A DNA stretch of 38,513 bases from Steroidobacteraceae bacterium (GTDB lineage: Bacteria; Pseudomonadota; Gammaproteobacteria; Steroidobacterales; Steroidobacteraceae), in contig JADGHX010000026.1 of NCBI GenBank assembly GCA_019683695.1, forward strand, positions 1-38,513, given 5' to 3'. The stretch's first letter is position 1. Each line of letters starts with the position of its first letter. Shown piece by piece: positions 1-7,902 of the stretch. A model generated the notes under the pieces. That model was not told where the DNA came from, made no database searches, and was given only the letters and a program-made list of their open reading frames with translations. A program made the position numbers and the translations under genes.

Positions 1-10
1 GGGCGGTGGA

Positions 11-26
11 GGCGCCCGAAGGCGCC
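11..26 (-). terminator. Hairpin downstream of erpA, terminator-like
   Basis: A perfect 6-bp stem, GGCGCC / GGCGCC, encloses a four-base loop that reads TTCG on the minus strand, the sequence of the very stable UUCG tetraloop. It lies about 58 nt beyond the erpA stop codon in the erpA direction. No T-run follows before the window edge, so it could be a transcript-end stabiliser or part of a longer terminator instead of a complete intrinsic terminator. Confidence 0.3.
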
Positions 27-83
27 CTGGATTCGGCCGGGGAGCGGGCGGCGGGGGCCGACCTCACGCGGGCCGCGGGACGA

Positions 84-452
84 TCACACGGAGAACGAAG
101 AGCCGCACCCGCACGTCGTCGTCGCCATGGGGTTGCGGATGACGAACTGCGCGCCGTCGAGGCCTTCGCGGTAGTCGATTTCGGCGCCGGCGAGATACTG
201 CACGCTCATGGGATCCACCAGCAGCTTCACGCCCTGGTTTTCCACGCAGGTGTCGCCTTCCTGTGTCTGCTCGTCGAACTCGAAGCCGTACTGCAGACCG
301 GAGCAGCCTCCGCCCTGGACGAACACGCGGAGCATCAGGTTGGGATTGCCCTCGCCGCGGATGAGGTCGCCCACTTTGCGGGCGGCGGCATCGGTGAACT
401 TCAGCGGGGGAGCGCCTGCCTCTTCCGGAGCTGCGTGAGTGGTCGTAGTCAT
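84..452 (-). CDS. erpA: ErpA, A-type iron-sulfur cluster carrier
   Basis: ErpA is a small cytosolic scaffold or carrier that passes [2Fe-2S]/[4Fe-4S] clusters to apo-enzymes. The 122-residue product has the usual family length. It shows the three invariant A-type cysteines: C50 in QGGGCSG, and C114 and C116 in the C-terminal CGCGSSF motif. The [10 protein letters not shown] stretch after C50 is typical of ErpA/IscA. The first ~15 residues are Ala/Thr-rich and probably unstructured. The ATG at 452 is preceded by a GAGGA Shine-Dalgarno at good spacing. It is the last gene of a minus-strand run after a bactofilin and a coiled-coil membrane protein, an order I recall from other gammaproteobacteria. 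It could be called IscA-like, but the extended N-terminus and sequence favour ErpA. Confidence 0.93.
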   Translation of the reverse strand: MTTTTHAAPEEAGAPPLKFTDAAARKVGDLIRGEGNPNLMLRVFVQGGGCSGLQYGFEFDEQTQEGDTCVENQGVKLLVDPMSVQYLAGAEIDYREGLDGAQFVIRNPMATTTCGCGSSFSV

Positions 453-555
453 CCAGTGTCCTCGTCAAAGACCGCACCGCCGGGGCACGGCCCGAACGAA
501 AGTCTAGGGGCGGACCCCCTCCGGGTCAAAACGTCGCCCCGGCGGGCGCGCCCGG

Positions 556-960
556 TCATTCAGGCTTGCCGGCGGCTTCGCCCTCCATGGTGGCGGCAGA
601 GGGCGAGGGCAAGGGCACGAGCTTGCCCTTGATCTCGGCGCCGAGGGTCATCTCGATCACCCCGTAGTGCACGTTCCCGAGCACCCGGGCACGCGGCCCG
701 AGCACGATGCGCTCGACCGCGCGGATGTCCCCGCGCACCGCGCCGTTCAGCGTCACATTCGGTACATCCACGGACCCGTCGATGGCGCCATGCTCGCTCA
801 CGGAAAGCGATGCGCCGGGCGGACCCACCGCCCGCACGTTGCCGGCCACGCGCCCATCGAGGTGCAGGCCCCCCTCGAACTCGACGTCGCCCTGCACGCT
901 GGCCGCCTTGCCGATCAGTGTGTCGATACGGGCCTGAGCCCTGGAATCCCGCCCGAACAT
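556..960 (-). CDS. Bactofilin (polymer-forming cytoskeletal protein)
   Basis: Bactofilins polymerise without nucleotides into filaments at the inner face of the membrane and organise cell-wall enzymes or polar structures. The 134-residue product has a short polar N-terminus (MFGRDSRAQARID). It then carries a central right-handed beta-helix of repeated short strands rich in G, V and D at regular spacing (for example VQGDVEFEGGLHLDGRVAGNV and later DGSVDVPNVTLNGAVRGDI), followed by a Pro/Ala-rich tail from about residue 112. Start: a TTG lies 12 nt further upstream, but ATG 960 sits just behind GAGGAG and is preferred. Its stop lies 103 bp before erpA and its start 20 bp after the stop of the upstream coiled-coil protein gene. 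The partner it localises cannot be told from the sequence. Confidence 0.88.
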   Translation of the reverse strand: MFGRDSRAQARIDTLIGKAASVQGDVEFEGGLHLDGRVAGNVRAVGPPGASLSVSEHGAIDGSVDVPNVTLNGAVRGDIRAVERIVLGPRARVLGNVHYGVIEMTLGAEIKGKLVPLPSPSAATMEGEAAGKPE

Positions 961-980
961 GCGGCTCCTCAATTCGTTCG

Positions 981-1709
981 TTAACTGGCCTCAACCGCCC
1001 ATGGAAACGTCTGGGTTACCGGCGAGACGCCCTTGCGACTCGAGCGCACCTCGATGGTGAGCCGCTCCGGCTCGAACCCCGCGGGGAGCGCGATCTCCGG
1101 CTCCAGATTCTGGAAATACCGGAAGTTGTACGGCAGCTCGCGCTGCTTGCCGCCGGTCATCGCCGCCAGATCCACCGTCGCGGGCTGCCCCTTGCGCGTG
1201 CCTTCCGCAGCCAGGAACAGCGTGCCGCTCACGACATCCTCGGGCCGAACGGAACGCACGAGCATCATCCGCACCCGGAACCGCCCCGCTTTTTCGGCAG
1301 GCGCGATCCGCAGCTGCTGGATCTTCACACCGGGCGATACGGCGGACTGCGCCACGATGCCGCGGTAGAACGCCAGCTCCTGAGCCTGCTGCGCCACCTG
1401 GGCCTGCAGTTCACCGATGGTGCGTGCGACCTCCGCCTGTTCGCGCGCGCGCCCGATGCGGATGGTATCCAGCTCCGCGAGCCGGGTTCGCAGCTCGCGG
1501 TTGGCCTTCTCGAGCCGCTTCACGATGACTTCGTGCTCCGCCCGCTCCTGCGAGACGGCGAGCCGGTCATAGCCGGCGTCGAACCGGCCCAGCTCGTACA
1601 CAACATAAAACGCGAAGGCTGCGAGGAGCGTGAGCGCGATCACAGTGACCACACGCCGCACCGGAGCGTGTGGTCTCACGACGAGACTTGGGGGTTCTGC
1701 CTTGGCCAT
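981..1709 (-). CDS. Membrane-anchored coiled-coil protein (DUF6776-like)
   Basis: The function is unknown. The 242-residue product from ATG 1709 has a cytoplasmic N-terminus of about 18 residues with several Arg. One hydrophobic helix follows (about 19-38, VVTVIALTLLAAFAFYVVY). Then come a long charged segment with heptad-like spacing (about 48-115, a coiled coil rich in E, R, L, A) and a compact C-terminal domain rich in beta strands. This layout matches the family annotated as DUF6776, recalled as a frequent neighbour of bactofilin and erpA. An in-frame ATG at 1778 would add 23 residues and overlap the end of rppH by 29 bp; I prefer 1709 because the extension looks like read-through sequence. 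The bactofilin directly downstream suggests a shared role at the envelope, which is inference. Confidence 0.72.
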   Translation of the reverse strand: MAKAEPPSLVVRPHAPVRRVVTVIALTLLAAFAFYVVYELGRFDAGYDRLAVSQERAEHEVIVKRLEKANRELRTRLAELDTIRIGRAREQAEVARTIGELQAQVAQQAQELAFYRGIVAQSAVSPGVKIQQLRIAPAEKAGRFRVRMMLVRSVRPEDVVSGTLFLAAEGTRKGQPATVDLAAMTGGKQRELPYNFRYFQNLEPEIALPAGFEPERLTIEVRSSRKGVSPVTQTFPWAVEAS

Positions 1710-1749
1710 GCGGTTGATCAACCCCGCATCCGGTGAGCACGTCGCATCA

Positions 1750-2307
1750 TCAGTCGACAGGCAGTGCGTTGTCGGCATCCTGGCCGGTCACCTCACTCCA
1801 CCACGCCGGGTGATCCGGCGGACCATTCGGAAAGGCGATGGTGGCGAGCTCCGTCAGCGCCTTCACGTACACGGGGCGCTTGAAGTAGATCACTTCGCGC
1901 ACCGGCTCCCAGTAAGGCGCCCAGCGCCACTGGTCGAATTCCGGCTCGCTCGTCCGATCGAAGGTGAACGAGGAATCCTCGCGCTTCACGCGCAGCAGGA
2001 ACCAACGCTGCTTCTGGCCGATGCACAGCGGCCGGCGATTGCGCCGGACGAAGCGCTGCGGCAGCCGGTACCGCAGCCAGGTGGAGGTGCGCCCGAGCAG
2101 CTCCACATCATCACTCACGAGGCCGATCTCCTCGTGCAGCTCGCGATAGAGCGCCTCTTCGAGCCGTTCGCCATGGCGCATGCCGCCCTGGGGAAACTGC
2201 CACCCACGGCCGCCGGTCCGGCGGCCGAGAAACACCTCTCCCGCGCCGCGCATCAGGACGATGCCGACGTTCGCGCGAAAGCCCTCTGAATCGATGACGT
2301 CGCTCAT
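1750..2307 (-). CDS. rppH: RppH, RNA 5' pyrophosphohydrolase
   Basis: RppH is a cytosolic Nudix hydrolase that removes pyrophosphate from the 5' triphosphate end of mRNA and so opens it to RNase E decay. A complete Nudix box, GX5EX7REUXEEXGU, runs from G41 to L63, with E47, R55, E56, E59 and E60 in place as metal ligands and catalytic residues. The flanking sequences are characteristic of RppH and not of generic Nudix enzymes: GFRANVGIVL at the N-terminus, GWQFPQGG before the box, and LPQRFVRR and CIGQKQRWFLL after it. At 185 residues it is slightly longer than the E. coli enzyme. No Shine-Dalgarno is obvious before ATG 2307. The ptsP gene that often accompanies rppH is absent. Confidence 0.95.
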   Translation of the reverse strand: MSDVIDSEGFRANVGIVLMRGAGEVFLGRRTGGRGWQFPQGGMRHGERLEEALYRELHEEIGLVSDDVELLGRTSTWLRYRLPQRFVRRNRRPLCIGQKQRWFLLRVKREDSSFTFDRTSEPEFDQWRWAPYWEPVREVIYFKRPVYVKALTELATIAFPNGPPDHPAWWSEVTGQDADNALPVD

Positions 2308-2527
2308 GGGTGTGCCGCGCTGAGTCTGCCACAGGGCCGGCAGCGGTTCATGACTTCAGCGGCACATCCGCGCTCACCGCCCGCACAGCACCCGCAGCGG
2401 TACCGGAGTGAGAACGGATGGTCTGTCCAGGAATTTGCCGCGTCACGCATCCGATGCTCCCTCATCGACACACCGGGTGAGGGCGCATCCGGCCGCCGTA
2501 CCAGGAATCCGCTCATCCGCCGGCTGT

Positions 2528-2533
2528 TAAGCT
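2528..2533 (+). promoter_or_regulatory. -10-like hexamer close to permease ATG
   Basis: TAAGCT (TAnnnT core) ends 6 nt before the ATG at 2540, and no Shine-Dalgarno precedes that ATG. This is one of five such arrangements in the window and is compatible with a leaderless transcript. No convincing -35 element is seen. A single hexamer match is weak evidence by itself. Confidence 0.3.
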
Positions 2534-2539
2534 AGTTCG

Positions 2540-3535
2540 ATGTCGAAGGCGATCTGGTTCGGAGCGGGTTCGGGGCGACGCCTGCTAGTGCTGGTGATTC
2601 TCGCGCTGGCCGTGTTCGCGGGCGCGCTGCTCATCGGCACGTCCGGCCTCAGCGTGCGGGACGCATTGCACGCGCTCGTCGGCGCGGGTGACGAGGGCGC
2701 GCGCACAGTCTTGCTCGATGTGCGTCTTCCTCGGCTGCTTGCTGCCTTCGGTGTGGGTGGACTGCTTGCGGTGGCAGGCGTATTGCTGCAGGCGCTTTTT
2801 CGCAATCCGCTCGCGGACCCGTACGTGCTCGGCGTGTCCGGCGGGGCCGCTGTCGGCGCGCTGCTCGCGATGATCGCGAGTGCGGCCATTGCGGTGGTAC
2901 AGGCAGGAGCGCTCGTCGGCGCTTTCGCGGCCGTTTGCGCGGTGTATCTGCTGGCACGGGGTGGCGGCACTGCCCGACTGCTTCTCACCGGCGTGGTGCT
3001 CGCAAGCGCGTGCGGCGCATTCATCAGTGTGCTGATCTCGCTTGCGGATTCCTCCAGAGTTCGAAGCATGGTGTTCTGGCTTGCGGGCGACCTCAGCTGG
3101 GCACCGAATCCCACCTTCAGTCTGCTGGCCGCAATCGCAGCGGTGATCATCGCGGTGGCACTGGCAAGGCCTCTCAATGTTCTGGCCGCGGGGGAGCTGC
3201 GTGCTCGCAGCGTGGGGCTGGAAGTGGATCTGTGGCGGCCGCTGGTGTTTGTGGCTTGCGCGGCAATTACGTCAGTCGCTGTGATCAGCGCGGGGACGGT
3301 GGGCTTCGTGGGCTTGATCACGCCTCATGCGGTGCGCCTGCTGTTTCGCACGAGCGACCATCGCATCGTGGCACCGGCGGCCGCTGTGCTGGGAGGCACG
3401 TTGCTGGCCGCCGCGGATCTGGTCGCCCGAACGATCGCGAGCCCGCGCCAGCTGCCAGTGGGAGCCATCATGGCCCTGGTGGGCACTCCGCTGTTCATTG
3501 CACTGTTGCGTCAGCGGACGCGCGCCGAGCGATAG
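2540..3535 (+). CDS. FecCD/BtuC-type ABC transporter permease
   Basis: This is the inner-membrane permease of an ABC importer for vitamin B12, heme or a ferric siderophore. The 331-residue product has about ten hydrophobic helices and the family landmarks VRLPRLLAA (about 61-69), GLLLAVAGVLLQALFRNPLADP-like segment around residues 73-95 (note LQALFRNPLA), LGVSGGAAVGAL, and the C-terminal GFVGLITPHAVRLL and QLPVGAIMALVGTPLF. The matching ATPase gene is not adjacent; a likely one lies at 7899-8702. No substrate-binding protein or outer-membrane receptor is present. A PduO-type cobalamin adenosyltransferase at 9501 makes B12 a reasonable guess at substrate, but sequence alone does not separate BtuC from FecD or HmuU. 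I saw no cobalamin riboswitch upstream. Confidence 0.9.
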   Translation: MSKAIWFGAGSGRRLLVLVILALAVFAGALLIGTSGLSVRDALHALVGAGDEGARTVLLDVRLPRLLAAFGVGGLLAVAGVLLQALFRNPLADPYVLGVSGGAAVGALLAMIASAAIAVVQAGALVGAFAAVCAVYLLARGGGTARLLLTGVVLASACGAFISVLISLADSSRVRSMVFWLAGDLSWAPNPTFSLLAAIAAVIIAVALARPLNVLAAGELRARSVGLEVDLWRPLVFVACAAITSVAVISAGTVGFVGLITPHAVRLLFRTSDHRIVAPAAAVLGGTLLAAADLVARTIASPRQLPVGAIMALVGTPLFIALLRQRTRAER

Positions 3536-3550
3536 CGGAATCGTGCCGGC

Positions 3551-4699
3551 TCAGGTGACCACGTTCGGCGACACGGCCACTCGATCCCGTCCCGCACTCT
3601 TGGCGCGGTAGAGCGCCGCATCGGCTTCCGCCATCAACCGTTCCGCGAGCACCTGGAAATCCCGCTCATCGGACCGGGGCTCCGCCACGGCGACGCCGAT
3701 CGAGAGGCTCACGGTTTCCGTGGGGCCACCCGGGATCTCCACGGGCGCCCGGCGCACGGCCTCCAACATGCGCTTTGCCACCCGTTCGCCATCCTGCAAC
3801 CCGCCCTGCGGCAGCACGATGGAGAACTCATCGCCTCCGAAGCGCGCCCCGATATCGCTGGCGCGCATCTCGGAATCGATGCGCCGGGCGGTTTCGCGCA
3901 GCACCGCATCCCCTGCGAGGTGCCCGTACTGATCGTTGATGCGCTTGAAGTGATCGACATCGATCATCAGGCACGCAATCGGCTGGCGGAACCGCTGCGC
4001 ACGCGCAAGCTCCTCGCGCAGACGCGCGTTGAGATAGCGGCGATTGTGAAAGCCGGTGAGAAAATCCGTGAGGCCGCTGCGCAGGAGCCGCGCGCGGTTG
4101 GCGGCGTTCTCCAGGCACAGTGCGGCCACGAGCCCGAGATGCGCGAGGAAGTCGCTCGCGAGCTGCGGCGTGAAGCGCCGCGCGTCCGAGCTGCCAAAGA
4201 ACAGCACCCCATCGAGCTGTTCGTTCCGACGCAGCGGAATGAGCGCGAGACTGCGCGGCTCCGGCGCGATCGGGCAAAACACCTTGTGCTCCGCGCGGCG
4301 GTATTGCCCCAGCCAGGGCTTCTCCAGTGGCGCGACGCTCGCAGCAAGTGCGCTGAGTGAGTCCACGAGCTGCACTTCCGGCATCTCATCGAGACTCGCG
4401 TTCTCGCCCCAGAGAAGGTGCCGCAGCTCGTACTGCGGATCCTCCAGCGTGAGGGTGACGAGATCGAGCTGGTACGACGAGCGAAGGCCGTGAACGAGTC
4501 GTTCGAGCAGCTGCGGCAGTGTGGTGGCGCGCAGCAGCTCCAGCTCCCGTTCCTGCGTCTTGCGAAGGAGGGATTCGTTGCGCGCCGCTTCTTCCTTCAT
4601 CTCCGCAAGCCGAGCCTGCAAACGCTGGTTCTCGGCCTCGAGATCATTCCCGCGCCCGGAGAGCGGGCGGGGACGCAGGTCGGGATACGATCGGTACAT
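3551..4699 (-). CDS. DUF484/GAF-like plus GGDEF diguanylate cyclase
   Basis: This is probably a cytosolic diguanylate cyclase that makes c-di-GMP from two GTP. The 382-residue product has an N-terminal coiled coil (about 17-58, ENQRLQARLAEMKEEAARNE). A DUF484-like GAF-fold sensor domain follows (about 60-205). The C-terminal GGDEF domain (about 210-378) has the intact active-site motif RFGGDEF (G-G-D-E-F at about 288-292) and an upstream RxxD (RASD, about 279-282) matching the product-inhibition I-site. LTDFLTGFHNRRYL marks the domain start. ATG 4699 follows AAGGG at workable spacing. A GTG at 4744, 4 nt after the tyrA stop, would add 15 residues and has no clear ribosome site. It is downstream of tyrA and probably co-transcribed. 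No EAL or HD-GYP domain is present. Confidence 0.88.
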   Translation of the reverse strand: MYRSYPDLRPRPLSGRGNDLEAENQRLQARLAEMKEEAARNESLLRKTQERELELLRATTLPQLLERLVHGLRSSYQLDLVTLTLEDPQYELRHLLWGENASLDEMPEVQLVDSLSALAASVAPLEKPWLGQYRRAEHKVFCPIAPEPRSLALIPLRRNEQLDGVLFFGSSDARRFTPQLASDFLAHLGLVAALCLENAANRARLLRSGLTDFLTGFHNRRYLNARLREELARAQRFRQPIACLMIDVDHFKRINDQYGHLAGDAVLRETARRIDSEMRASDIGARFGGDEFSIVLPQGGLQDGERVAKRMLEAVRRAPVEIPGGPTETVSLSIGVAVAEPRSDERDFQVLAERLMAEADAALYRAKSAGRDRVAVSPNVVT

Positions 4700-4748
4700 C
4701 GCCAGCTTGCCCTTCGAGAGGTCCTCCGGTGCCCTGACCGGCACACTG

Positions 4749-5879
4749 TCAGGCGCGACGCTCGGTCACGCTTCGGCGGTCCTCCAGATATTCCCGTCCG
4801 CGCTGCATGAGGGCAACGAACGCGTCGTGATCCTGTGACAGGATCGCCGTTCGGATGCGCTCGACGGCCTTGGCGAGTGCCTCGAGCGATTCCGCCCCGT
4901 AGTCGTTCAGGCTCTGGATCTCGTAGTACAGCTCGGGGCTCTCCTGCGCAACGGCGGACGCCACTTCGAGCTGATTGTCGAACGTGGTGCTGGAGAGGCG
5001 CGCAAGTCGTGGGGCCGCTTCGCCGCTCTCGGCGAGCGCCGTGAAGAACGCAATGTTCAGCGCGTGCGAAAGCCCGAGCACGTACGCAATGAGGCGGTCG
5101 TGCTCGTCCAGACTCATGACTACCTGCTCGGCCATGGTCGGCGCGAAGAGCTCGCGGGCCTTGCCCAGCGCTTCGGCGTGCCCGAGATCCACGAAGATGA
5201 CGTGCCGGCCGGAGAGCAGCTCGGTGTTCGGCCCGAACATCGGGTGCACCGAGGTGACGCGGCAGCCATGCGACTTGAGCGCCATGAGGCCCGCGCGCAG
5301 CGGCGATTTGAGCGAGCCCACGTCGAACACGACCCCCGCCGGCCGTCGCAGCGCGAGGTCTCGCAGGATCGCATCCGTGATCCCGAGCGGTGTCGCGAGC
5401 ACGATGTAGTCGTGCTTCAGATCGGTGCTGCGCCAGTCCTTCACATGCGCGAGGCCGGGCGGTGCGCCACCCGGGTCCGCCACTTCGACGTTGAAGCCCT
5501 GGGAGGCCATGAACTGCGCAAACCAGCCGCCCATCTTGCCGCCGCCGCCGATGATCAGCGCGCGCCGGCCGGAGCCTGCGCCCTGTGCCATGACTGAGGC
5601 CTGCTCCTGCGTGGTGAGCGATGAGCGGATGAGGATCCGAAGCAAGGTCTCCGCCACATCCGGCGAGATGCCGAGTTTCGCGGCCTTCTCGCGGGCGGTC
5701 AGAATGACTTCGCGTTCACGCGCGTAGTCTCGCGTGGCGCGCCCGGTATTGCGCTTCACGCGCGCCACGTCTTCGCTCAGCGCCTTGCGCGCGGCGACCA
5801 GCTCGAGCAGGCGATCGTCGATCTCGTTGATGCGGCGGCGAAGGTCGTCCAGGGTGAGATCGTCTTCGCGGCGGGTCAT
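4749..5879 (-). CDS. tyrA: TyrA, bifunctional chorismate mutase / prephenate dehydrogenase
   Basis: The enzyme makes tyrosine precursor: chorismate to prephenate, then NAD-dependent oxidative decarboxylation to 4-hydroxyphenylpyruvate. The 376-residue product has an AroQ-type chorismate mutase domain at about 8-95 ([23 protein letters not shown], cut here into its first part [12 protein letters not shown]). A prephenate dehydrogenase domain follows from about 105, with a Rossmann glycine motif [11 protein letters not shown] (111-121) and the dehydrogenase signature HPMFGP (212-217). Two further conserved stretches are [16 protein letters not shown] and [10 protein letters not shown]. Length and order equal those of the E. 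coli T-protein. The ATG at 5879 has no strong Shine-Dalgarno. The GGDEF gene follows 49 bp later on the same strand. A regulatory ACT domain is not apparent, as usual for this type. Confidence 0.94.
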   Translation of the reverse strand: MTRREDDLTLDDLRRRINEIDDRLLELVAARKALSEDVARVKRNTGRATRDYAREREVILTAREKAAKLGISPDVAETLLRILIRSSLTTQEQASVMAQGAGSGRRALIIGGGGKMGGWFAQFMASQGFNVEVADPGGAPPGLAHVKDWRSTDLKHDYIVLATPLGITDAILRDLALRRPAGVVFDVGSLKSPLRAGLMALKSHGCRVTSVHPMFGPNTELLSGRHVIFVDLGHAEALGKARELFAPTMAEQVVMSLDEHDRLIAYVLGLSHALNIAFFTALAESGEAAPRLARLSSTTFDNQLEVASAVAQESPELYYEIQSLNDYGAESLEALAKAVERIRTAILSQDHDAFVALMQRGREYLEDRRSVTERRA

Positions 5880-5933
5880 GCTGCAGGCTCAGATGGGTCG
5901 GGCCTGCCTTTCTATCGGCGCGACGGCGGCGCC

Positions 5934-5980
5934 GCAAGGGGGATGGCGCGGCCGGTCCGAAAGACCGGCGCGCCCCTTGC
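5934..5980 (-). terminator. Long hairpin after the His-rich gene
   Basis: A strong imperfect hairpin begins 2 nt after the stop codon of the small His-rich gene. The outer arms GCAAGGGG / CCCCTTGC and the inner arms around CCGGTC / GACCGG enclose a five-base loop, with one bulged G between GGCGCG and CCGGTC. No T-run follows on the minus strand, so it may protect the 3' end or act as a weak or Rho-assisted terminator that isolates this gene from tyrA. Confidence 0.45.
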
Positions 5981-5982
5981 CG

Positions 5983-6342
5983 TCAATGGCGGTGCCAGCG
6001 ATGCCGGTCCCCTCGGTGATACGGAGCGTGCCACGGGCGACCATGCTGATAATGACCGCGGGGATGCGGATAAAACCGCCCGTGGTAGTCGCCACGCGGC
6101 CGGTGGTCGTACCGGCCGCTCCCCCACCCGCGTCGGTGATCGAAGTGCCCGCGAGAGTGATTCCAATGACCCCGCTGCCAATGCCGGGGGGAGTGATATC
6201 GGCCGCTCTCGGAGTAATGGAAGCCGTATGTGCCGTGCCGATGGTGGGTGTCGTATTCCACAGACACGCGATCACGATCCGACGCCAGCGCCGTGGAGCC
6301 AACGCCGAGGAGGAGCACGGCAAGAAGTCCGCTGCGTACCAT
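5983..6342 (-). CDS. Small secreted histidine/arginine-rich protein
   Basis: I do not recognise a family. The 119-residue product starts with a clear Sec signal peptide (MVRSGLLAVLLLGVGSTALA, cleavage likely after ALA at residue 20). The mature ~99 residues contain about 20 histidines with many Arg, Gly, Tyr and Trp, in short variations of RGHW, RYDHR and YHG, and the chain ends HRWHRH. No cysteine occurs in the mature part. Such composition fits a periplasmic or exported metal-binding protein (Ni, Cu, Zn), but that is inference. The ATG at 6342 has GAGGG upstream at good spacing, so translation is plausible. It stands alone between tyrA and divergent pdxH and is followed at once by a strong hairpin. 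It is low in complexity, so database hits should be judged with care. Confidence 0.7.
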   Translation of the reverse strand: MVRSGLLAVLLLGVGSTALASDRDRVSVEYDTHHRHGTYGFHYSESGRYHSPRHWQRGHWNHSRGHFDHRRGWGSGRYDHRPRGDYHGRFYPHPRGHYQHGRPWHAPYHRGDRHRWHRH

Positions 6343-6430
6343 GTGTGAGCCCTCGTTGTTAGCGTGGTGGCCGCGGGACCGTAGTTCCGCCGCTGTGAAT
6401 CTTCGCTGAACTGCGCGGCACCGGAAGCTC

Positions 6431-6436
6431 TACCAT
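6431..6436 (+). promoter_or_regulatory. -10-like hexamer close to pdxH ATG
   Basis: TACCAT (TAnnnT core) ends 8 nt before the pdxH ATG at 6445. The only purine-rich stretch upstream (GGAAG) is too far away, about 17 nt, to act as a Shine-Dalgarno. The arrangement would give a leaderless or nearly leaderless mRNA. Confidence 0.3.
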
Positions 6437-6444
6437 TGCACCTC

Positions 6445-7119
6445 ATGACTACACCCTCTGAACTGCTCCCCGATCCGCTCCCTTCCGAGCCACTCGCCAT
6501 CGTGGCGGACTGGCTCGAGCAAGCCTGGCGGGCAAAGCGTCAACCGAACCCGAACGCCATGGTGCTCGCGACGGCCACTGCGGACGGGCGGCCTGCCGCG
6601 CGCGTCGTCCTGTGCAAGGGGTTGCAGCCGGACCCCGGATTCCTCGTGTTCTACACGAATTACGAATCACGCAAGGGCCGCGAGCTTGCAGGCAATCCGC
6701 GCGCGGCCCTGGTGCTCCACTGGGACTACCTGCAACGCCAGGTGCGAGTCGAAGGCCCTGTCGTCAAGGCGCCCGAATCCGACAGTGATGCGTACTTCGC
6801 CTCGCGCCCGCTGGAGAGTCGCGTCGGCGCATGGGCGAGCCAGCAGAGCCAACCCATCGAGTCGCGCGCGCGGCTGCTGGAGGCGGTGAAAGCCGCGGCG
6901 CAGCGTTTCGGCGTGACCCCGGGCCAGAAGAACGCTTCTGCTGCCGTACCCAGACCGCCGCACTGGGGTGGGTTCCGGCTCTGGGCGGATACCGTGGAGC
7001 TGTGGGTGGAGGGAGATGCGCGCATTCACGATCGGGCACGCTGGACACGCACGCTCACTCCGCAGGGCGCAGACCAGTTCTCTGCAACGCCGTGGTCCGC
7101 CACGCGCCTGCAGCCGTAA
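6445..7119 (+). CDS. pdxH: PdxH, pyridoxamine/pyridoxine 5'-phosphate oxidase
   Basis: This FMN enzyme oxidises PNP or PMP to the cofactor pyridoxal 5'-phosphate in the cytosol. The 224-residue product has the family landmarks in order: NAMVLATATADGRPAARVVL (about 36-55), LVFYTNYESRKGREL (about 66-80), QVRVEG, the YFASRPLESRVGAWAS segment, the C-terminal RIHDRARW substrate-binding motif, and the expected end RLQP. A TTG 9 nt further upstream in frame is possible but ATG 6445 is preferred. The substrate-binding RxH is intact (RIH in RIHDR). It leads a plus-strand set: the anchored peptidase begins 6 nt after its stop and the ABC ATPase overlaps that gene. This links the three in transcription, though no functional tie is known. 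Confidence 0.95.
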   Translation: MTTPSELLPDPLPSEPLAIVADWLEQAWRAKRQPNPNAMVLATATADGRPAARVVLCKGLQPDPGFLVFYTNYESRKGRELAGNPRAALVLHWDYLQRQVRVEGPVVKAPESDSDAYFASRPLESRVGAWASQQSQPIESRARLLEAVKAAAQRFGVTPGQKNASAAVPRPPHWGGFRLWADTVELWVEGDARIHDRARWTRTLTPQGADQFSATPWSATRLQP

Positions 7120-7125
7120 GCGCCA

Positions 7126-7902
7126 GTGTGGAAATTCATCCGCCTCAGCGTTCTCGTCACCGCGCTGGTCGTCGTGGCAGGCGCGGCATGGCTGGATCGG
7201 GTCCGCACGACTGAGTGGAAGAAGCCCCTTCGCGTGGGCATCTTCCCGATGAATGCGGACGGCAGCGACGCCGCGGCCCGCTACATCTCCGGGCTCTCAG
7301 CGCAAACCTTCGCGGACGTGGAGGCGTTCTTCCGGACGGAGGCACAACGATACGCGCTCGAGGTGCCACGCGGACCGGTGAGCATCGAGCTTTTTCCCGA
7401 GCAGACGACGCTGCCGCCCGTGCTGGAGGCCGGCTCGGGCCCGCTTGCCACGGCATGGTGGAGCCTGCGAATGCGTTGGTATGCAAACGCTGCGTCCGAC
7501 GTGCCGGGCCGGGCCGAGCCGCAGATCCGGCTCTTCGTGCTGTATCACGATCCCGCGCTGAACGCGCGCGTGCCGCACTCGCTCGGTCTGCAGAAAGGTT
7601 TGTTCGGCGTCGTTCACGCGTTCGCGGATCCGTCCATGCGCGGGCAGAACAACATCGTGGTCGCGCACGAGCTGCTGCATACACTCGGCGCCACAGACAA
7701 ATACGACCTCGCCACCGGCGCGCCGATCTTTCCGCACGGCTATGCGGAGCCCGACCTCGATCCGCGAGTTCCGCAGCGGGCGACGGAAATCATGGCAGGT
7801 CGGCGCCCCGTATCGGAAACGGCGCACGAAATGCCCGAAGACCTGCGCAGCGTCGTCGTGGGCAGCAAGACCGCCGCAGAGATTGGATGGGCGCGTCAGT
7901 GA
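7126..7902 (+). CDS. Membrane-anchored putative metzincin-like zinc peptidase
   Basis: I do not recognise a named family. The 258-residue product has an N-terminal hydrophobic helix (about 5-22) that would anchor it in the inner membrane or act as a signal. The rest faces the periplasm. The core motif is HELLHTLGATD: H181, E182 (general base) and H185, with D191 in the place of the third zinc ligand. This HExxHxxGxxD form is known from snapalysin-type metzincins, where Asp replaces His. A methionine at M223 (TEIMAG), about 30 residues on, could be the Met-turn. Translation appears to start at GTG 7126, 6 nt after pdxH. The stop overlaps the next gene by 4 nt (GTGA), so the two are probably coupled. 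Substrate unknown; peptidase activity is inferred from the motif only. Confidence 0.7.
   Translation: MWKFIRLSVLVTALVVVAGAAWLDRVRTTEWKKPLRVGIFPMNADGSDAAARYISGLSAQTFADVEAFFRTEAQRYALEVPRGPVSIELFPEQTTLPPVLEAGSGPLATAWWSLRMRWYANAASDVPGRAEPQIRLFVLYHDPALNARVPHSLGLQKGLFGVVHAFADPSMRGQNNIVVAHELLHTLGATDKYDLATGAPIFPHGYAEPDLDPRVPQRATEIMAGRRPVSETAHEMPEDLRSVVVGSKTAAEIGWARQ

Noticed and set aside
2308-2539. Cobalamin riboswitch upstream of the BtuC-like permease
   Set aside because: I could not find the conserved B12-box-like core or a convincing multi-stem arrangement in these 232 bp. The start also looks leaderless.
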